From Pleurodeles waltl (lineage: Eukaryota; Chordata; Amphibia; Caudata; Salamandridae): a DNA stretch of 64,000 nucleotides. Shown piece after piece: positions 58,867-64,000 of the stretch. The stretch is from assembly GCF_031143425.1 (NCBI RefSeq), contig NC_090451.1, forward strand, positions 668,112,508 through 668,176,507. The letters are read 5' to 3'. Within the stretch, counting starts at the first letter, position 1. Each line of letters begins with the position of its first letter. A model generated the notes under the pieces. That model made no database searches, had not been told where the DNA came from, and worked only from the letters and a program-made list of their open reading frames with translations. The position numbers were made by a program, and so were the translations under genes.

Positions 58867-61404
58867 AGGTTAGTCAACCACTTCTACTGGCCCAATATGT
58901 CCCAGAAGGTTAAGGAGTTTTGCCTCTCCTGCCCCACCTGTCAATCCAGTGGTAAGACAGGTGGGCACCCAAAGGCCCCCCTCATTCCACTTCCAGTGGT
59001 GGGGGTCCCCTTTGAAAGAGTGGGTGTGGACATAGTTGGTCCACTGGAACCTCCCACAGCCTCAGGAAATATGTACATCCTAGTAGTAGTGGATCATGCT
59101 ACTAGGTATCCTGAAGCTATTCCCCTTAGGTCGACTACTGCCCCTGCAGTAGCCAAGGCCCTCATTGGTATCTTTACCAGAGTGGGTTTCCCTAAGGAGG
59201 TGGTGTCTGACAGAGGTACCAACTTCATGTCAGCATACCTAAAACACATGTGGAATGAGTGTGGAGTGACTTATAAATTCACTACACCATACCATCCACA
59301 AACTAATGGCTTGGTTGAGAGATTCAACAAGACATTAAAAGGCATGATCATGGGGCTCCCAGAAAAACTCAAAAGGAGATGGGATGTCCTCTTGCCATGT
59401 CTGCTTTTCGCTTACAGAGAGGTGCCACAGAAGGGAGTAGGATTCTCACCCTTTGAACTTCTGTTTGGCCACCCTGTAAGGGGACCACTTGCTCTTGTTA
59501 AAGAAGGCTGGGAGAGACCTCTCCATGAGCCTAAACAAGACATAGTGGACTATGTACTTGGCCTTCGCTCTAGAATGGCAGAGTACATGGAAAAGGCAAC
59601 CAAAAACCTTGAGGCCAGCCAACAGCTCCAGAAGTTTTGGTATGACCAAAAGGCTGCACTGGTTGAGTTCCAACCAGGGCAGAAAGTCTGGGTTCTGGAG
59701 CCTGTGGCTCCCAGGGCACTCCAGGACAAATGGAGTGGCCCTTACCCAGTGCTAGAAAGGAAGAGTCAGGTCACCTACCTGGTGGACCTGGGCACAAGCA
59801 GGAGCCCCAAGAGGGTGATCCATGTGAACCGCCTTAAGCTCTTCCATGACAGGGCTGATGTGAATCTGTTGATGGTAACAGATGAGGATCAGGAGGCAGA
59901 GAGTGAACCTCTCCCTGATCTTCTGTCATCAGACCCAAAAGATGGCACAGTAGATGGAGTGATCTACTCAGACACCCTCTCTGGCCAACAGCAAGCTGAT
60001 TGTAGGAGAGTCCTACAACAGTTTCCTGAACTCTTCTCCTTAACCCCTGGTCAGACACACCTGTGTACCCATGATGTGGACACAGGAGACAGCATGCCTG
60101 TCAAAAACAAAATCTTTAGACAGTCTGACCATGTTAAGGAAAGCATCAAGGTGGAAGTCCACAAGATGCTGGAATTGGGAGTAATTGAGCGCTCTGACAG
60201 CCCCTGGGCTAGCCCAGTGGTCTTAGTCCCCAAACCTCACACCAAAGATGGAAAGAAAGAGATGAGGTTTTGTGTGGACTACAGAGGGCTCAATTCTGTC
60301 ACCAAGACAGATGCTCATCCAATTCCTAGAGCTGATGAGCTCATAGACAAATTAGGTGCTGCCAAATTCTTAAGTACCTTTGACTTGACAGCAGGGTACT
60401 GGCAAATAAAAATGGCACCTGGAGCAAAAGAGAAAACAGCATTCTCCACACCTGATGGGCATTATCAGTTTACTGTTATGCCCTTTGGTTTAAAGAATGC
60501 CCCTGCCACCTTCCAAAGGTTGGTGAATCAAGTCCTTGCTGGCTTGGAGTCCTTTAGCACAGCTTATCTTGATGATATTGCTGTCTTTAGCTCCACCTGG
60601 CAGGATCACCTGGTCCACCTGAAGAAGGTTTTGAAGGCTCTGCAATCTGCAGGCCTCTCTATCAAGGCATCCAAATGCCAGATAGGGCAGGGAACTGTGG
60701 TTTACTTGGGCCACCTTGTAGGTGGAGGCCAAGTTCAGCCACTCCAACCCAAGATCCAGACTATTCTGGACTGGGTAGCTCCAAAAACCCAGACTCTAGT
60801 CAGGGCATTCCTTGGCTTGACTGGGTATTACAGGAGGTTTGTGAAGGGATATGGATCCATTGTGACAGCCCTCACTGAACTCACCTCCAAGAAAATGCCC
60901 AAGAAAGTGAACTGGACTGTGGAATGCCAACAGGCCTTTGACACCCTGAAACAAGCAATGTGCTCAGCACCAGTTCTAAAAGCTCCAGATTATTCTAAGC
61001 AGTTCATTGTGCAGACTGATGCCTCTGAACATGGGATAGGGGCAGTTTTGTCCCAAACAAATGATGATGGCCTTGACCAGCCTGTTGCTTTCATTAGCAG
61101 GAGGTTACTCCCCAGGGAGCAGCGTTGGAGTGCCATTGAGAGGGAGGCCTTTGCTGTGGTTTGGTCCCTGAAGAAGCTGAGACCATACCTCTTTGGGACT
61201 CACTTCCTAGTTCAAACTGACCACAGACCTCTCAAATGGCTGATGCAAATGAAAGGTGAAAATCCTAAACTGTTGAGGTGGTCCATCTCCCTACAGGGAA
61301 TGGACTTTATAGTGGAACACAGACCTGGGACTGCCCATGCCAATGCAGATGGCCTTTCCAGGTTCTTCCACTTAGAAAATGAAGACTCTCTTGGGAAAGG
61401 TTAG
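58867..61404 (+). CDS. pol: Integrase, reverse transcriptase and RNase H (rest of pol, same frame after TAG)
   Basis: In-frame continuation after the TAG. The first downstream ATG is 58897 and residues below are numbered from it (835 aa); it is probably not a true start because it falls inside the integrase zinc domain. C12 and C15 complete the HHCC zinc site begun upstream. The integrase core has D45, D105 and E141, with the canonical 35 residues between the second D and E. A GPY/F-type module follows (GPYPV at 281-285). RT then runs from about 400 to 610 with FDLTAGYWQI (495-504), the MPFGLKNAP region (528-536) and the YLDD active site (557-560). RNase H starts near 675 with TDAS (D708), E750 and D775, ending near HRPGTAHANADGLSR. 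Integrase before RT is the reverse of ordinary Ty3/gypsy order and the hallmark of Gmr1-like elements. No other stop or frameshift is visible. Confidence 0.93.
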   Translation, partial: RLVNHFYWPNMSQKVKEFCLSCPTCQSSGKTGGHPKAPLIPLPVVGVPFERVGVDIVGPLEPPTASGNMYILVVVDHATRYPEAIPLRSTTAPAVAKALIGIFTRVGFPKEVVSDRGTNFMSAYLKHMWNECGVTYKFTTPYHPQTNGLVERFNKTLKGMIMGLPEKLKRRWDVLLPCLLFAYREVPQKGVGFSPFELLFGHPVRGPLALVKEGWERPLHEPKQDIVDYVLGLRSRMAEYMEKATKNLEASQQLQKFWYDQKAALVEFQPGQKVWVLEPVAPRALQDKWSGPYPVLERKSQVTYLVDLGTSRSPKRVIHVNRLKLFHDRADVNLLMVTDEDQEAESEPLPDLLSSDPKDGTVDGVIYSDTLSGQQQADCRRVLQQFPELFSLTPGQTHLCTHDVDTGDSMPVKNKIFRQSDHVKESIKVEVHKMLELGVIERSDSPWASPVVLVPKPHTKDGKKEMRFCVDYRGLNSVTKTDAHPIPRADELIDKLGAAKFLSTFDLTAGYWQIKMAPGAKEKTAFSTPDGHYQFTVMPFGLKNAPATFQRLVNQVLAGLESFSTAYLDDIAVFSSTWQDHLVHLKKVLKALQSAGLSIKASKCQIGQGTVVYLGHLVGGGQVQPLQPKIQTILDWVAPKTQTLVRAFLGLTGYYRRFVKGYGSIVTALTELTSKKMPKKVNWTVECQQAFDTLKQAMCSAPVLKAPDYSKQFIVQTDASEHGIGAVLSQTNDDGLDQPVAFISRRLLPREQRWSAIEREAFAVVWSLKKLRPYLFGTHFLVQTDHRPLKWLMQMKGENPKLLRWSISLQGMDFIVEHRPGTAHANADGLSRFFHLENEDSLGKG

Positions 61405-61436
61405 TCTCATCCTCTTTCGTTTGGGGGGGGGGGTTG
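61405..61436 (+). promoter_or_regulatory. Polypurine tract and short 3' untranslated segment
   Basis: Eleven consecutive G (61423-61433) followed by TTG lie immediately before the 3' LTR. This is where the plus-strand primer (polypurine tract) of an LTR element is expected. A pure G-run rather than a mixed A/G tract is unusual and prone to slippage. The RNase H frame stops just upstream. Confidence 0.7.
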
Positions 61437-64000
61437 TGTAAGGAAATGCCTCCTTGGCATGGTTGCCCCCTGACTTTTTGCCTTTGCTGATGCTATGTTT
61501 ACAATTGAAAGTGTGCTGAGGCCTGCTAACCAGGCCCCAGCACCAGTGTTCTTTCCCTAACCTGTACTTTTGTATCCACAATTGGCAGACCCTGGCATCC
61601 AGATAAGTCCCTTGTAACTGGTACTTCTAGTACCAAGGGCCCTGATGCCAAGGAAGGTCTCTAAGGGCTGCAGCATGTATTATGCCACCCTGGAGACCCC
61701 TCACTCAGCACAGACACACTGCTTGCCAGCTTGTGTGTGCTAGTGAGAACAAAACGAGTAAGTCGACATGGCACTCCCCTCAGGGTGCCATGCCAGCCTC
61801 TCACTGCCTATGCAAGTATAGGTCAGTCACCCCTCTAGCAGGCCTTACAGCCCTAAGGCAGGGTGCACTATACCATAGGTGAGGGTACCAGTGCATGAGC
61901 ATGGTACCCCTACAGTGTCTAAACAAAACCTTAGACATTGTAAGTGCAGGGTAGCCATAAGAGTATATGGTCTGGGAGTTTGTCAAACACGAACTCCACA
62001 GCACCATAATGGCTACACTGAAAACTGGGAAGTTTGGTATCAAACTTCTCAGCACAATAAATGCACACTGATGCCAGTGTACATTTTATTGCAAAATACA
62101 CCCCAGAGGGCACCTTAGAGGTGCCCCCTGAAACTTAACCGACTGTCTGTGTAGGCTGACTAGTTCCAGCAGCCTGCCACACTAGAGACATGTTGCTGGC
62201 CCCATGGGGAGAGTGCCTTTGTCACTCTGAGGCCAGTAACAAAGCCTGCACTGGGTGGAGATGCTAACACCTCCCCCAGGCAGGAGCTGTAACACCTGGC
62301 GGTGAGCCTCAAAGGCTCACCCCTTTGTCACAGCCCAGCAGGGCACTCCAGCTTAGTGGAGTTGCCCGCCCCCTCCGGCCACGGCCCCCACTTTTGGCGG
62401 CAAGGCTGGAGGGAACAAAGAAAGCAACAAGGAGGAGTCACTGGCCAGTCAGGACAGCCCCTAAGGTGTCCTGAGCTGAAGTGACTCTAACTTTTAGAAA
62501 TCCTCCATCTTGCAGATGGAGGATTCCCCCAATAGGGTTAGGATTGTGACCCCCTCCCCTTGGGAGGAGGCACAAAGAGGGTGTACCCACCCTCAGGGCT
62601 AGTAGCCATTGGCTACTAACCCCCCAGACCTAAACACGCCCTTAAATTTAGTATTTAAGGGCTACCCTGAACCCTAGAAAATTAGATTCCTGCAACTACA
62701 AGAAGAAGGACTGCCTAGCTGAAAACCCCTGCAGAGGAAGACCAGAAGACGACAACTGCCTTGGCTCCAGAAACTCACCGGCCTGTCTCCTGCCTTCCAA
62801 AGAACTCTGCTCCAGCGACGCCTTCCAAGGGACCAGCGACCTCTGAATCCTCTGAGGACTGCCCTGCTTCGAAAACGACAAGAAACTCCCGAGGACAGCG
62901 GACCTGCTCCAAAAAGACTGCAACTTTGTTTCCAGAAGCAGCTTTAAAGAACCCTGCAACTCCCCGCAAGAAGCGTGAGACTTGCAACACTGCACCCGGC
63001 GACCCCGACTCGGCTGGTGGAGAACCAACACCTCAGGGAGGACCCCCGGACTACTCTCCGACTGTGAGTACCAAAACCTGTCCCCCCTGAGCCCCCACAG
63101 CGCCGCCTGCAGAGGGAATCCCGAGGCTTCCCCTGACCGCGACTCCCTGAGACCTAAGTCCCGACGCCTGGAAAAGACCCTGCACCCGCAACCCCCAGGA
63201 CCTGAAGGACCGAACTTTCACTGGAGAAGTGACCCCCAGGAGTCCCTCTCCCTTGCCCAAGTGGAGGTTTCCCCGAGGAACCCCCCCTTGCCTGCCTGCA
63301 GCGCTGAAGAGATCCCGAGATCTCTCATAGACTAACATTGCGAACCCGACGCTTGTTTCTACACTGCACCCGGCCGCCCCCGCGCCGCTGAGGGTGAAAT
63401 TTCTGTGTGGGCTTGTGTCCCCCCCGGTGCCCTACAAAACCCCCCTGGTCTGCCCTCCGAAGACGCGGGTACTTACCTGCAAGCAGACCGGAACCGGGGC
63501 ACCCCCTTCTCTCCATTCTAGCCTATGTGTTTTGGGCACCACTTTGAACTCTGCACCTGACCGGCCCTGAGCTGCTGGTGTGGTGACTTTGGGGTTGCTC
63601 TGAACCCCCAATGGTGGGCTACCTTGGACCAAGAACTGAACCCTGTAAGTGACTTACTTACCTGGTAAAACTAACAAAAACTTACCTCCCCCAGGAACTG
63701 TGAAAATTGCACTGTGTCCACTTTTAAAGTAGCTATTTGTCAATAACTTGAAAAGTATACATGCAATTGAAATGATTCAAAGTTCCTAATGTACTTACCT
63801 GCAATACCTTTCAAACAAGATATTACATGTTAAATTTGAACCTGTGGTTCTTAAAATAAACTAAGAAAATATATTTTTCTATAACAAAACCTATTGGCTG
63901 GATTTGTCTCTGAGTGTGTGTACCTCATTTATTGTCTATGTGTATGTACAACAAATGCTTAACACTACTCCTTGGATAAGCCTACTGCTCGACCACACTA
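61437..64000 (+). repeat. 3' LTR, truncated by window edge
   Basis: Matches the 5' LTR from its first base up to the 5' LTR position 56236. By eye the differences are six substitutions, all transitions (for example 53776 G versus 61539 A, and 54473 A versus 62236 G), one 3-bp insertion near 62703 and two 1-bp contractions of C-runs. It corresponds to about 2,563 of 2,685 bp. Counterpart signals are a CCAAT box at 62604-62614, a TATA-like element at 62651-62660 and AATAAA at 63855-63860. Confidence 0.95.

Larger units (their letters stand above)
53674..64000 (+). mobile_element. Gmr1-like Ty3/gypsy LTR retrotransposon, 3' end cut by window
   Basis: A long direct repeat (53674-56358 and 61437 to the window end) starts with TGTAAGG; the 5' copy ends TTCCTACA, giving TG...CA LTR termini. 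Between the repeats lie a primer-binding-site position, one gag-pol frame with a single internal stop, and a G-tract at the polypurine-tract position. Domain order is Gag, protease, integrase, reverse transcriptase, RNase H. The polymerase is Ty3/gypsy-like, but integrase precedes RT, as known for the deuterostome Gmr1 group. Projected full length is about 10.45 kb, with roughly 120 bp of the 3' LTR outside the window, so the target-site duplication cannot be checked (the 5' flank ends GATGG). The near-identical LTRs indicate recent insertion. Reverse transcription and integration would be supplied by its own polyprotein if the internal stop is bypassed, or by another copy in trans. Confidence 0.95.

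Noticed and set aside
58897..61404. Separate pol gene starting at ATG 58897
   Set aside because: The ATG lies within the integrase zinc-binding domain, whose first half is upstream in the same frame; it is a continuation after a TAG, not an independent start.

Overview
The window looks like intergenic or intronic DNA from a large, repeat-rich vertebrate genome. The best guess is a salamander, probably a newt-like urodele. The reasons are a very young Gmr1-type Ty3/gypsy element, many hAT-like and Harbinger-like miniature transposons, tRNA-derived SINEs, LINE 3' fragments with GCGCTATATAAA-type tails, and long degenerate minisatellites. No host protein-coding gene could be supported, and there is no bacterial or viral gene organisation. 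The organism call is inference from repeat content.

Layout. Positions 1-15.4 kb hold unassigned sequence, one 900-bp TIR element (3516-4415) and several degenerate minisatellites (2.1, 9.4, 11.3, 12.2 and 14.2 kb). Positions 15.4-17.1 kb are the only CpG-rich stretch. It has two ZNF143-like sites, a GTCACGTGAC E-box, a consensus-like splice donor and a YY1-like ATGGCGACC site, so it is the best candidate for a promoter or first exon. Positions 17-31 kb hold minisatellites, a LINE remnant, three ~300-bp repeats each carrying a perfect CTCF-core match (23.0-23.8 kb), and recurring repeat families. Positions 31.6-32.25 kb hold a hAT-type MITE with an exact 8-bp target duplication, built from a row of separate hairpins and inserted in sequence resembling the polyA end of an LTR. 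Positions 33-53.6 kb hold SINEs, a Harbinger-like MITE, an old minus-strand LINE interrupted by two hAT-like MITEs, another LINE 3' end, and more minisatellites.

The main object is at 53,674-64,000: a nearly complete LTR retrotransposon. Its 5' LTR is 2,685 bp, its internal region is 5,078 bp, and its 3' LTR is cut by the window edge about 120 bp before its end. Gag, protease, integrase, reverse transcriptase and RNase H are encoded in one reading frame. Integrase lies BEFORE reverse transcriptase although the RT, RNase H and integrase are Ty3/gypsy-type. This copia-like order is the hallmark of the Gmr1 group. The capsid resembles the vertebrate SCAN domain, which is thought to derive from Gmr1-like Gag. 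The only visible break is a single in-frame TAG inside the integrase zinc-binding region. By eye the two LTRs differ at only six substitutions and three small indels, so insertion was recent.
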